Program-made: the position numbers and the translations under genes
Part shown: positions 52,874 to 63,952 of the stretch, one piece after another
Layout of the letters: each line of letters starts with the position of its first letter
Numbering within the stretch: position 1 is the first letter of the stretch
The notes under the pieces: model-generated
Told to the model about the DNA's origin: nothing
Databases searched by the model: none
Seen by the model: the letters and a program-made list of their open reading frames with translations, nothing else
NCBI RefSeq assembly: GCF_002933295.1
Contig: NZ_PSSW01000003.1
Span: forward strand, 372,001 to 436,000
Length of the DNA stretch: 64,000 nt
Direction of reading: 5' to 3'
DNA from: Marinobacter flavimaris
Lineage (GTDB): Bacteria; Pseudomonadota; Gammaproteobacteria; Pseudomonadales; Oleiphilaceae

Positions 52874-54103
52874 ATGAGTGAAAATCTGAACGCTATTACC
52901 AATGCTCGGTTGCAGGGCCGTGAGGGGTTATTCCGGCTGACCATCACCGATGGAAAATTCAGCAGTGTCACGGCGCAGGATGCGACTGAAAGCGTTGCCG
53001 AGAACCAGCTGGACGCCGGCGGAAATCTGGTCGCTCCTCCTTTCGTGGAGCCGCACATCCACCTGGATGCGGCCATGACCGCCGGCGAGCCACGCTGGAA
53101 CCAGAGTGGTACCTTGTTTGAAGGTATCGAGTGTTGGTCTGAGCGCAAAGCCAGCCTGACTCACGACGACGTGATCGGTCGGGCCGAACAGACGTTGAAG
53201 CTGTTTGCCGATAACGGCATTCAGCACGTCCGCACCCACGTGGACGTGACGGACCCCAAGCTGACAGGGCTGAAGGCCATGCTGGAAGTGCGTGAGCGTA
53301 TGGCTGACACAGTAGACCTGCAGATTGTCGCTTTTCCCCAGGAAGGTCTCTGGTCATTTCCCCAGGGCAAGGAGCTGATGGAAGAGGCGGTTCGTCTGGG
53401 GGCCGATGTGGTCGGTGGCATTCCCCATTTCGAATTCACTCGAGATTACGGCGTTGAATCGGTTCAATGGCTGGTGGCGTTGGCCCACAAAAACGACCTT
53501 CTCGTAGACGTGCATTGCGACGAGATCGACGATCCCGAATCCCGATTCCTGGAAGTGCTCGCTGCCGAGGCGCTCAAGCTGGATTATGGCTCACGGGTCA
53601 CCGCCAGCCATACCTGTGCCATGGGCTCGTACAACGACCATTACTGCAGCCGGCTGTTCCGCTTGTTGAAGAAATCCGGCCTGCGTTTCCTGTCGATGCC
53701 CACCGAAAGCCTGCACCTGCAGGGCCGCTTCGATGGTTATCCGAAACGTCGTGGCCTGACCCGGGTTCCGGAACTGCTGGATGCGGGACTGAAGGTGGCC
53801 TTCGGCCAGGATTCCATCCGCGATCCCTGGTATCCACTGGGCAACGGCAACATGCTCCGTACCCTGGACGTAGGCCTGCACGCCTGCCACATGCTGGGCA
53901 TGGGTTGGATTGATCGGTCGCTGGAGCTGATCACCGACAACGGTGCTGCAGCATTGGATCTGGACGAATACGGCATCGAGGAGGGACTTCCGGCTCGCTG
54001 TGTTGTTCTGCAGGGGCAGTCGCCCTACGAGGTGCTGTTGGGCCAGTTGCCGGTTGCCGCGTCTATTCGTGATGGCCGTGTTCTGATAAACCGGCAGGGT
54101 TGA
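52874..54103 (+). CDS. codA: Cytosine deaminase
   Basis: A 409-residue amidohydrolase converting cytosine to uracil and ammonia. Metal ligands are visible as PHIHLD, VDVHCDEIDD, ASHTCAMGS and the final aspartate in FGQDSIRDPW. GNGNMLRTLD resembles the E. coli CodA active-site loop. Last gene of the codB-regulator-codA operon. Confidence 0.9.
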   Translation: MSENLNAITNARLQGREGLFRLTITDGKFSSVTAQDATESVAENQLDAGGNLVAPPFVEPHIHLDAAMTAGEPRWNQSGTLFEGIECWSERKASLTHDDVIGRAEQTLKLFADNGIQHVRTHVDVTDPKLTGLKAMLEVRERMADTVDLQIVAFPQEGLWSFPQGKELMEEAVRLGADVVGGIPHFEFTRDYGVESVQWLVALAHKNDLLVDVHCDEIDDPESRFLEVLAAEALKLDYGSRVTASHTCAMGSYNDHYCSRLFRLLKKSGLRFLSMPTESLHLQGRFDGYPKRRGLTRVPELLDAGLKVAFGQDSIRDPWYPLGNGNMLRTLDVGLHACHMLGMGWIDRSLELITDNGAAALDLDEYGIEEGLPARCVVLQGQSPYEVLLGQLPVAASIRDGRVLINRQG

Positions 54104-54124
54104 TGCCCGTTGAAGTAGAAGCTA

Positions 54125-54156
54125 CAGATTCCCCGGTTTGCTAACCGGGGAATCTG
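54125..54156. terminator. Hairpin between the convergent codA and FMN reductase genes
   Basis: CAGATTCCCCGG, an 8-base loop and CCGGGGAATCTG form a perfect 12-bp stem. No T-run follows on either strand, so it is at best a weak or bidirectional terminator or an RNA-stabilising structure. Confidence 0.6.
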
Positions 54157-54173
54157 CTCAACTACTCTGGTGT

Positions 54174-54731
54174 TCAGCGTAGCGACTTCAGGGCCGTTGC
54201 CCATTTCGCCATTTCGTCCAGCATGGCATTGGCAGAGCCGGTGTGATGCTCGGCAGGGAGGAAGTTGCGCTGGTCATCCAGTTTCTCCCACGGCATCTGC
54301 ACCATTACTCCTTCCACCATCGGCATCATTTTCAGCGTAGTAACCAGCTGCTTGGCAACCTGGGCTGAACGGAGTCCACCGGAAACACCGCCGTAGCTGA
54401 CAAACCCGCAAGGCTTATAGTTCCACTCGTTGTATACGTAGTTCAACGCGTTCGTGAACGATGGCGGCGGGCAAAAATTGTACTCGGGAATGACGAAGAC
54501 GTAGGCATCTGCCTTATTTACGCTCGCTGACCAGGCTTTGGTGTGCTCATGCTCATATTTCTGCATGCGAGGATGGTTGGCCTCGTCGTAAACCGGAAGC
54601 TTGAACTCAGCTAGATCGACCAGTTCGCTGGAAAACGTTCCCTGGTCATTGACCAGAGAATTGAACCAGTGGGCAATGGAAGGGCCGATTCGGCCGGGGC
54701 GCGTGCTGCAGACGATGGTTTGTAGTTTCAT
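54174..54731 (-). CDS. NAD(P)H-dependent FMN reductase
   Basis: A 185-residue flavodoxin-like protein with the phosphate-binding STRPGRIGPSIAHW (residues 9-22) and the isoalloxazine-contacting PEYNFCPPPSFTNALNYVY (near 82). Homologues reduce FMN, azo dyes, quinones or chromate. Single gene, no partner seen. Confidence 0.88.
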   Translation of the reverse strand: MKLQTIVCSTRPGRIGPSIAHWFNSLVNDQGTFSSELVDLAEFKLPVYDEANHPRMQKYEHEHTKAWSASVNKADAYVFVIPEYNFCPPPSFTNALNYVYNEWNYKPCGFVSYGGVSGGLRSAQVAKQLVTTLKMMPMVEGVMVQMPWEKLDDQRNFLPAEHHTGSANAMLDEMAKWATALKSLR

Positions 54732-54896
54732 GGGGTGTCCTTAGATAGCGGCCACAAGCCGTCGAAGGCTGCTTAGTGAATCCGTGTAGGAATGTCTGCT
54801 TGGAAAAGCAGCATAAAGGGCGCCTCTTCAAAAAGATAACGGAGTAACCAGTAAGAATTAGTCAAAAATTCTGAGCCTATCAGCCCGCCGCCTCGC

Positions 54897-54925
54897 TCGA
54901 CGTTAGCTTCCTATCTCTCTATAAT
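54897..54925 (+). promoter_or_regulatory. Promoter of the glycine riboswitch transcript
   Basis: A perfect TATAAT (54920-54925) with TCGACG 17 bases before it as a 4-of-6 match to TTGACA. Transcription would begin just ahead of the riboswitch. Confidence 0.6.
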
Positions 54926-54932
54926 GCCCGGT

Positions 54933-55110
54933 CTCGCAGGAGAGTGGGCCGTTGGCCCCGCCGAAGGCGCAAACTCCCATAAACGCTCAGGCACAGGTAC
55001 TGCGAGCATCATCTAACGCCGTCTGGAGAGCGACTGCCACCGCAGTCCACCGAAGGGGCAAGCAGAGCCAGGCTCTGTAAACTCTCAGGTATCAGGGACA
55101 GGGGGAGAGG
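54933..55110 (+). ncRNA. Tandem glycine riboswitch
   Basis: Two glycine aptamers in a row. The first (54933-55006) is closed by CTCGCAG/CTGCGAG and contains GGAGAG, CCGAAGGCGCAAACTCC and GCTCAGGCACAGGTAC. The second (about 55021-55110) contains GGAGAG, CACCGAAGGGGCAAGCAG and ACTCTCAGGTATCAGGGAC. A 14-base linker joins them. These are the conserved elements of the gcvT-type glycine riboswitch. The ribosome site of the next gene lies just downstream. Confidence 0.93.
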
Positions 55111-55133
55111 CCACAGAAACTCAGGAGTCCTGT

Positions 55134-55751
55134 GTGCTGACCTCTATCTATATGATTGCCATTACCGCCGAAGCCATGTCGGGAGCCCTCACCGCCGGGC
55201 GGAGGAACATGGATCTGTTTGGTGTCGCTGTAATTGCGTTTTTTACCGCCCTTGGTGGCGGAACTGTCCGGGACATTCTTCTGGGTAATTTCCCAGTCAC
55301 CTGGACCCAGCACCCTCGCTATATCTACATGACCATTACCGGTGGCCTGGTCACCATCGTGATTGCGCGCTTCATGCGGCATCTGCATCAGTTGTTTCTG
55401 GTTCTGGATGCCATAGGTCTGGTGGCTTTTACGGTTATTGGCTGCAATGTCGCGCTCAAGCTGGGCTATGACACCGTGGTGGTGGTCATGGCCGGCATCA
55501 CAACAGGGATCTTTGGCGGTATCATCCGGGATATCTTATGTAACCGCACCCCGCAGGTGCTGCGCCACGAACTCTACGCCAGCGTTTCACTGATGGTGGC
55601 TTTCCTGTACCTGACCTTGCTTCGCCAAGGGGTGGGCGAGAATGTCACTCTTTTGGCCGCTTTCAGTCTCGGGCTGCTTCTGCGTATGGCGGCCATTCGC
55701 TGGGGGTTGTCGTTGCCAGTATTCAGCTATTCGCAGACACGCTGGGAATGA
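55134..55751 (+). CDS. UPF0126/TRIC family channel, probable glycine transporter
   Basis: A 205-residue membrane protein with seven hydrophobic segments arranged as two similar halves: FTALGGGTVRDILLGNFPV and GITTGIFGGIIRDILCNRTP are the paired family motifs. The start is GTG at 55134 after AGGAG. Placement directly behind a tandem glycine riboswitch supports the proposal that the family moves glycine. Confidence 0.88.
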   Translation: MLTSIYMIAITAEAMSGALTAGRRNMDLFGVAVIAFFTALGGGTVRDILLGNFPVTWTQHPRYIYMTITGGLVTIVIARFMRHLHQLFLVLDAIGLVAFTVIGCNVALKLGYDTVVVVMAGITTGIFGGIIRDILCNRTPQVLRHELYASVSLMVAFLYLTLLRQGVGENVTLLAAFSLGLLLRMAAIRWGLSLPVFSYSQTRWE

Positions 55752-55889
55752 GCGCGATGTGGGTTTGAGAAAGCCCTCGAATTGTGGGCATGGTCTAGCC
55801 TCAGACCTTTTCATCGTTTCATTTCCTCGTGAACTGAGCTAACGTAGCTTGCTAAGATTTTTCCTTTTTCAGAGTCGCTGAGTTTCAAA

Positions 55890-56022
55890 ATGAAAACCGG
55901 TTTTTACTTCATCCATTCCGTTTTATCAGCGGCGGCATTTCTGGCTGCCGGGCCTCGCCGTATTTGCCATTCCTTTCGCTGAATTCGTCGAATCCCTCGT
56001 CGAATTCGGCGAAACCCTCTGA
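55890..56022 (+). pseudogene. Frameshifted small membrane ORF with 21-bp repeat
   Basis: The 318 bases between 55752 and 56069 hold no intact gene except this. The ATG at 55890 gives a peptide starting MKTGFYFIHSVLSAAAFLAA that stops at 55982. If one C near 55953 is skipped, the frame continues with LAVFAIPFAEFVESLV and ends at 56022. The tail has two 21-base units (55981-56001 and 56002-56022, 16 of 21 equal) encoding EFVESLV and EFGETL-stop. The joined product, about 43 residues, would be a single-pass membrane peptide. It may be a mutated gene, a frameshift site, or chance. Confidence 0.4.
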
Positions 56023-56069
56023 ACACATCCCCTAACTGAACCTTGCCTTGCGGGCCTATAGGAGTCGGT

Positions 56070-57816
<1,747 letters not shown>

Positions 57817-57906
57817 ATAGTCTGGAGGCGCCTTCTGTTCGTGTAGCGCAGGCCTGCCCTTTGCCGAGGCGGGACTAAACGGGGTATTCATTAATTCAGA
57901 GGTAGC

Positions 57907-58842
57907 ATGACTTCAGTATCGAGATCCGGAGTCTTTTTACTATCCGCAGCGTTCTCCGCAGTTTTTATGGGAACGATCGGTGCCATTTCGGTCTATGCGG
58001 GGGTGGGGGCCGAGACGGTTACCTTCTATAGGCTCTTCATTGGGGCCGTTTTGGTGGCGGTTTATCTGCTGGCAACCAGGCAACACAGCAAGATCTTTAT
58101 GTGGCCCGGTATGAAGGTGTTGGTAACCGGTGCTTTCCTGGCGGGTTTCGTGATGTTTTACATCCTGGCAATGGATTACACCAGTATGGCGAACGCTGTT
58201 TTGGTGCTTTATCTGGCACCAGTGACGGCCTCTGTGGCGGCTCATTTCTTTCTCGGAGAGCGCCTCACCTCGGCCAGTGTTGGATTGGTCGGATTCGCGC
58301 TGCTGGGCTTCGCCATGATGATGGAATTCAACTTCAACCTGAGTGGACGGGCAGAAGAAGCCATCGGTCTGGCCTATGCTTTCTGCGCCATGCTCTGTTA
58401 CTCGGCGTTTATGTTAACCAATCGTTCCATGGATGACCGTGTTCATGTGTTCAGCCGCAGTGGTTACCAGATGCTCGCTGGTGCTTTGTGCATGTTGCCG
58501 CTGGTGCTGCTGGAGAGCGAAGTCATTTCCGGCGCGCAGTGGGGGTGGTTGATTGCTGCCGGTATTCTGCCGGGTTTCCTGGCCATCCTGTTGGCCGTTA
58601 TCGCTCTGAGGTCTCTGCCCGCGGCCACGTTCGGCACCCTGGCTTATCTGGAGCCCATTACCGTTGTGGCGCTTGCGTGGATACTGTTTGATCAGGGCCT
58701 GAATAGCCTCCAGCTGGCCGGCTGCGCCCTGATCATTCTGGCGGGTATTGCGCAGGCGTTGCTGCTGAACCGACGTTCAGAAGCTGAGGAGATACCGGGA
58801 GTGCTTGCGGATCTGGATTCCACGGTGTCGGGAGAGAGTTGA
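57907..58842 (+). CDS. DMT-family (EamA) transporter
   Basis: A 311-residue membrane protein with ten hydrophobic segments in two EamA repeats; YLAPVTASVAAHFFLGERLT and YLEPITVVALAWILFDQGLN are the paired motifs at the end of each repeat. AGAGG precedes the ATG. Likely exports amino acids or other metabolites; substrate unknown. Confidence 0.88.
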   Translation: MTSVSRSGVFLLSAAFSAVFMGTIGAISVYAGVGAETVTFYRLFIGAVLVAVYLLATRQHSKIFMWPGMKVLVTGAFLAGFVMFYILAMDYTSMANAVLVLYLAPVTASVAAHFFLGERLTSASVGLVGFALLGFAMMMEFNFNLSGRAEEAIGLAYAFCAMLCYSAFMLTNRSMDDRVHVFSRSGYQMLAGALCMLPLVLLESEVISGAQWGWLIAAGILPGFLAILLAVIALRSLPAATFGTLAYLEPITVVALAWILFDQGLNSLQLAGCALIILAGIAQALLLNRRSEAEEIPGVLADLDSTVSGES

Positions 58843-58940
58843 AGTTCCGGGAAATGGCTTGTGGGCCAGAAAATGACGCCTGCCTGCACTAGTGTGGGTT
58901 AGGGCTATGATGCATTGATGAACTCAGGAGGACGTGAACG

Positions 58941-59243
58941 ATGAGAACCCTGCTACAGTTGGATTTTCCTTACGACGGCCCGTTTGGCGATGAGATGGCG
59001 AGTGCGATGGCCGAGCTTGCCGAGTCTATTGCCAGGGAGCCGGGGTTTCTCTGGAAGATTTGGACAGAAAATCCCGACTCCTGCGAGGCGGGCGGTATCT
59101 ATCTCTTCGAAGATGAGAGCAGTGCAAGGGCCTATCTGAACAAGCATACGGCCCGGCTGAAAGAATTCGGTGTGCCGAAGGTCAACGGCAAAGTGTTCCA
59201 GGTGAACGAGGCCCTTTCCGCCATTGATCACGGTCCGGTCTGA
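58941..59243 (+). CDS. YdhR-family putative monooxygenase
   Basis: A 100-residue dimeric alpha/beta-barrel protein, with [20 protein letters not shown], the block [11 protein letters not shown] and [19 protein letters not shown] typical of YdhR. Role is poorly known; proposed to act on aromatic compounds. AGGAGG is before the start. Confidence 0.85.
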   Translation: MRTLLQLDFPYDGPFGDEMASAMAELAESIAREPGFLWKIWTENPDSCEAGGIYLFEDESSARAYLNKHTARLKEFGVPKVNGKVFQVNEALSAIDHGPV

Positions 59244-59309
59244 ATCATGTTGGCCCCTGCTTCACAAACCTGGCTTTCTGGAATGCGCCTTAAATGCCAT
59301 GTTCCTGGT

Positions 59310-60206
59310 TCATTTCAGTTTTGCGAATTCCAGAACCATGGAATGGAACTTGGCTGCCGCCGGTGAAAGCGGCCTCCCGCAACGCTGCAAGACACCATAG
59401 CGGGTCCGAAGAGTCTCAATCCCGGATACAGAAACGGTTGTCACCTTTCCGCTATCAAGCAAATCGGCCACTATAGGTCTGGGTGCGATACTGATGGCCT
59501 TGCTGCCAGTAACAATGGCCGCAAGCATGGCAATATTGTCGCACTCGATTCTTCGTTTCAGCCCCCCTTGTTGCGCGCTCATGGCCTGAATATTCCGTTC
59601 CATATCTTCAGGAACACGTGTCATGGCTATTGGATAATCGAGTAAATCTCCCCATACCACCCCCGTCGCCTGAGCCAACGGGTGATCATGACGACAAAAC
59701 ACAACAACTTCGGGCTGCGGCAAGTGGGTTATTTCCAGATCGGGATCGCCAGACAACTCGCCGGTATCGGCCACAAAGAGCTCTATCTCATGGTCCAACA
59801 GCGCAAGGCGTAAATCCTGCCAGTTATCTGTCCGAATGTTGAGGCGGATTCCCGGATACTGATCCACAAACCGGGCACAGACCTTATCCATCAGTGCCAG
59901 CGCCGGGTAGGGGCCGGTTCCGATATTCAATTCGCCTGTCTCAAGCTCGTCGATGGCCTCGACTTCCTGTCTTAAAGATTCTGCCGCTGCCAGCAGGCCC
60001 CGGACGTGGGGTAGAGCGGCTCGCCCGTGCGCGGTCAAAACCACCCCGAAGCGCCCCCGATCGAACAGTCTTGCCCCGAGTTGGCGCTCCAGTTCCTGGA
60101 TGCTGCGACTTAAAGCCGGTTGAGACAGGTGCACGACTTCCGAGGCGCGGGCAAAACTGCCGCACTCAACTAACGCCATGAAATGCCGGATGTGTCGTGT
60201 GTCCAT
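59310..60206 (-). CDS. LysR-type regulator divergent from the alkylsulfatase gene
   Basis: A 298-residue LysR protein with HTH GSFARASEVVHLSQPALSRS (residues 16-35) and an effector domain from about 90. The ATG at 60206 is chosen over one 27 bases upstream. It faces the alkylsulfatase gene, 144 bases away, and probably controls it in response to an alkyl sulfate or product. Confidence 0.88.
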   Translation of the reverse strand: MDTRHIRHFMALVECGSFARASEVVHLSQPALSRSIQELERQLGARLFDRGRFGVVLTAHGRAALPHVRGLLAAAESLRQEVEAIDELETGELNIGTGPYPALALMDKVCARFVDQYPGIRLNIRTDNWQDLRLALLDHEIELFVADTGELSGDPDLEITHLPQPEVVVFCRHDHPLAQATGVVWGDLLDYPIAMTRVPEDMERNIQAMSAQQGGLKRRIECDNIAMLAAIVTGSKAISIAPRPIVADLLDSGKVTTVSVSGIETLRTRYGVLQRCGRPLSPAAAKFHSMVLEFAKLK

Positions 60207-60350
60207 GGCACTATATCTATGCGTTTTGCGCATATTAAGTCAAGAAACATTGCATTGGATGAACGGAACACCTCGCTTCAAACTGCAGTTACGTGGCGCA
60301 CGATTCGAAACCAACAAAACCCAGGTGCCGCCAAAAAGAGGAGATTCCGC

Positions 60351-62330
60351 ATGCTACCCCTATTCAAGAAGGCCATGCTGACAGCGTTCGGTGCCGGTTT
60401 ACTGTTCCCGATGATCGCTCAGGCCGAAACCTCCAAGCCGGCAACGGACGTGACGGCACAGTTAAACCAGGCGGTACTGAATGAGCTGCCGTTTTCCGAT
60501 ACCCGTTCGTTTGAGGACGCTCGCCGTGGCTTCTTGGGTGCGTTGCCTGATGGCAGGGTGCTGGATAATGAAGGTCACGTGGCCTGGGACATGGCGCCCT
60601 ACGCCTTCCTGCAGGCCGATGCCGCTCCGGATTCAGTCAATCCAAGCCTGTGGCGCATGGCGCAACTGAATGCGATCCATGGGCTGTTCGAAGTGGTCGA
60701 AGGCATGTACCAGGTCCGCAACATGGATCTGTCCAATATGACCATCATTGAGGGTGACAGCGGCCTGATCATCATCGACCCCCTTCTGACGCCCGCGACG
60801 GCGCGCGCCGGTCTGGAACTCTATTACCAGCATCGAACCAAAAAGCCCGTTGTGGCAGTGCTTTACACACACAACCATGCGGATCATTTCGGCGGTGTGA
60901 AGGGTGTCGTTAATGAGGAGGATGTTCGCGCCGGTAAGGTCCGGATCTATGCTCCGGAGGGGTTCATGGAGCATGCGATCGCTGAAAACGTCATTGCCGG
61001 CAATGCCATGACCCGTCGCGCCACCTACCAGTTCGGCGCTGGTTTGACTCCGGGCGTGAGAGGTCATGTCGACACCGGGCTTGGCAAGGCACTGGGTAGC
61101 GGCGGGCTCAGCCTTATCGCTCCCACCGATACGGTGCCTGACAACGCCAACCTGACCATCGATGGTATCGAGATTGAGTTCCAGATGGCGCACGGCACCG
61201 AAGCCGAATCTGAGATGATGATGTATTTCCCTCAGTTCCGTGTGCTCAACACCGCCGAGATCACAAGTCAGCACCTGCATAACATCTACACCATCCGCGG
61301 AGCCGCCATTCGCGACGCCAGTTCCTGGTCCAGGTTTATCGACAAGGTACTGGTTCGCTTCGCTGATCGCACGGACATTCTGGTGGCCCAGCACCACTGG
61401 CCGATCTGGAACCCGGAAGACATCACGCATTTTCTGGAAGTTCAAAGGGACCTGTACAAGCATATCCATGATCAGACGGTTCGTATGATGAACCGTGGCA
61501 TGTTGCCCGGCGATATTGCTGAAAACCTGCAGTTACCTGAAAGCCTGAACCAGGAATGGTCAGCGCGCGGTTATTACGGAACCGTCAGCCACAATGCCCG
61601 CGGTGTATATCAGCGCTACATGGGTTGGTATGACGCCAATCCCGCCAACCTTAACCCTTTGCCACCTCGTGAAGAATCGAGACGCACCATCGACTACATG
61701 GGCGGTGAGGCAGAAGTGCTCCGAAAGGCCCGCGAAGATTTTGCGGACGGCGACTATCGCTGGGTTGCATCAGTGATGCGTGATCTCGTGTATGCCAACC
61801 CTGAAAACCGTGAAGCGCGCGAACTGGGCGCGGACGCTCTGGAGCAGCTTGGTTACCAGGCCGAGGCGGGCACCTGGCGTAGCGCCTACCTCGTTGGCGC
61901 GCACGAATTGCGCCACGGCCTAATCACGCCGAAACATGTGGGGCTGCAGCCAGACCTGATGCAGGCACTGCAAACCAGTATGTTTTTTGATTCGATGGCA
62001 GTAAGGATTGACCCGGAAAAAGCCGCCGGAGAGCATCTGGTGATCAACTGGTCTATTACCGACCAGGGTGAGGATTACCGGCTGAACCTGCAGAATGCCA
62101 CACTGACCCACCGGTCAGGAGAGCTGGACGAGCGTGCCCACGCCAGTGTGAGTATGCCCCGAGCGGTACTGGATAATATCCTTCTTCAAAAAACCAGCTT
62201 CCCGGAGGCGGTGGAGTCTGGCGAGATCCAGGTCGAGGGGGCAGTGGATGCCTTCTTTGGCCTGCTGCAAATGCTGGAACAACCAGCAGCAAACTTCTCC
62301 ATCATTGAACCGGTGGGGGAACAACCGTGA
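60351..62330 (+). CDS. Secreted alkylsulfatase (SdsA-type metallo-beta-lactamase)
   Basis: A 659-residue protein with a signal peptide cleaved near residue 25 (MIAQA). The zinc motif is THNHADH (173-179), with more ligands in NTAEITSQHLHN and VAQHHWP. An alkyl-sulfatase dimerisation domain follows (near 400-530) and the end has a sterol-carrier-like domain (from about 540). It splits primary alkyl sulfates such as dodecyl sulfate to alcohol and sulfate. AGAGGAG lies before the start. Confidence 0.92.
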   Translation: MLPLFKKAMLTAFGAGLLFPMIAQAETSKPATDVTAQLNQAVLNELPFSDTRSFEDARRGFLGALPDGRVLDNEGHVAWDMAPYAFLQADAAPDSVNPSLWRMAQLNAIHGLFEVVEGMYQVRNMDLSNMTIIEGDSGLIIIDPLLTPATARAGLELYYQHRTKKPVVAVLYTHNHADHFGGVKGVVNEEDVRAGKVRIYAPEGFMEHAIAENVIAGNAMTRRATYQFGAGLTPGVRGHVDTGLGKALGSGGLSLIAPTDTVPDNANLTIDGIEIEFQMAHGTEAESEMMMYFPQFRVLNTAEITSQHLHNIYTIRGAAIRDASSWSRFIDKVLVRFADRTDILVAQHHWPIWNPEDITHFLEVQRDLYKHIHDQTVRMMNRGMLPGDIAENLQLPESLNQEWSARGYYGTVSHNARGVYQRYMGWYDANPANLNPLPPREESRRTIDYMGGEAEVLRKAREDFADGDYRWVASVMRDLVYANPENREARELGADALEQLGYQAEAGTWRSAYLVGAHELRHGLITPKHVGLQPDLMQALQTSMFFDSMAVRIDPEKAAGEHLVINWSITDQGEDYRLNLQNATLTHRSGELDERAHASVSMPRAVLDNILLQKTSFPEAVESGEIQVEGAVDAFFGLLQMLEQPAANFSIIEPVGEQP

Positions 62331-63952
62331 ACGAGAATTTTGATTACATCGTGGTCGGTGCCGGCTCTGCCGGTAGCGTACTGGCAGATCGACTTTCAGC
62401 CGATGGCCGATACTCGGTCTGCATACTGGAGGCGGGACCGGGTGGGGATTCGTTCACGATCCGGACGCCGGGCGCCTTTGCCGCCCACATGTTTCTCAAG
62501 AAGTACAACTGGGCATTCAACGCCAGGCCCGACCAGAAACTGCGAGATGGTGAGCCCTTGTTTACCCCCAGGGGAAAAGGGCTTGGTGGTAGTTCGTCAA
62601 TAAACGGCATGCTCTACGTGCGCGGTCAGAAAGAGGACTGAGACGAGTGGGAGGCACTCGGTAATGAAGGCTGGGGCTATCGGGAGATGTTGCCTTACTT
62701 CATAAAATCGGAACACCACGAGACGCTTTCCGGAACCCCTTATCACGGCGAAGGTGGCAACCTTCACATCAGTGCACCGGAAACAGCGGAGTACCCGATG
62801 TCCGAAGCTTTCGTAGATGCGGCACGGCAGGCCGGTTTTCCCTGCAACAGCGATTTTAACGGCGCCAACCAGGAAGGCGTGGGCTATTTCCACCTGAACA
62901 TCAAGAATGGCCGTCGATTCGGTGCCGCCGACGCCTATTTGAAGCCGGCCATGACTCGCCAGAACCTGACTGTATTCACCGACGCACAGGTGAAAAAAGT
63001 GGTGTTCGAGGGCAAACGGTCTGTTGCGGTAGAGCTCCGCCACAAGGGCAGAGATCGGGTGTTGCGGGCAAACCGGGAAATCATTCTAAGCGGTGGAGCG
63101 ATCAACTCGCCCCAGTTGCTTCAGCTTTCCGGCATCGGAGACCGCGACATCCTGGAAAACCTGGGTATTCGGTGCCTGCACGAATTACCGGGAGTGGGTA
63201 AGAATCTTCAGGAGCATGTGGACGCCTGCGTCCTGGTCTCAAGCAGGAAGAACAGTGGCTTCACTGCCTCGTTCGGTGGCCTGCTGAAAATGCTCCCGGA
63301 TACCATCCGATACTTCCTCAGTAAACGGGGCAAGCTCGCTAAATCCATCACCGAGGCTGGCGGTTTTATCAAATCCAGTGACAGCGTTAATCGCCCGGAT
63401 GTTCAGCTCCACATGCTGCCGCTGCTGTTTGATGATAGCGGTCGGGACCTGAAACTCATGTCCAACCCCGGTTATTCAGTGCATGTCTGTGTGCTGCGGC
63501 CGAAGAGCTCAGGCACCGTAACCATAACGTCGGCCGATCCGTTTGCGGCGCCGGAAATCGACTATAACTTCTTTGCCGATCCCGATGACTGCAAAGTCAT
63601 GGTGGATGGTATCCGCCAGGCCCGCCGGATTCTCGCGGCGAAGGCCTTTGACGATTATCGGGGTGAGGAACTCCACCCGGGCGCAGATCGCCAATCCGAC
63701 GAGCAGATCATCGAAAAGGTGAAGGAAAAGGTGGGCCTGGTATACCACCCGGTGGGCACCTGCAAAATGGGAACTGACAGGATGGCGGTCGTGGACCCAC
63801 AACTCAGGGTGCACGGGCTAGAGGGCCTCCGTGTGGTGGACGCGTCCATCATGCCACGGCTGATTAGCGGCAATACCAACGCGCCTACGATTGCCATTGC
63901 CGAAAAGGCTGCTGACATGATTCTCGAAAAGGCGGAGGGCTGCGATATCTGA
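62327..63952 (+). pseudogene. GMC oxidoreductase interrupted by an in-frame TGA
   Basis: The two parts 62327-62641 and 63952-ending frame (from 62642) are in one reading frame and together make a full-length GMC flavoenzyme of about 541 codons, broken only at codon 105 (TGA at 62639-62641). The first part has the FAD loop DYIVVGAGSAGSVLADRLS and GGSSSINGMLYVRGQKED; the second continues DEWEALGNEGWGYREMLPYF and ends with YHPVGTCKMGTD and NTNAPTIAIAEKAADMI. Most homologues have an aromatic residue at the stop. The GTG start overlaps the alkylsulfatase stop. Likely an alcohol dehydrogenase acting after the sulfatase; probably inactive. Confidence 0.88.

Noticed and set aside
62639..62641. The TGA in the GMC gene as a selenocysteine codon
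   Set aside because: GMC enzymes have no redox-active Cys/Sec at this place, homologues have an aromatic residue, and I see no convincing SECIS-like stem right after it.
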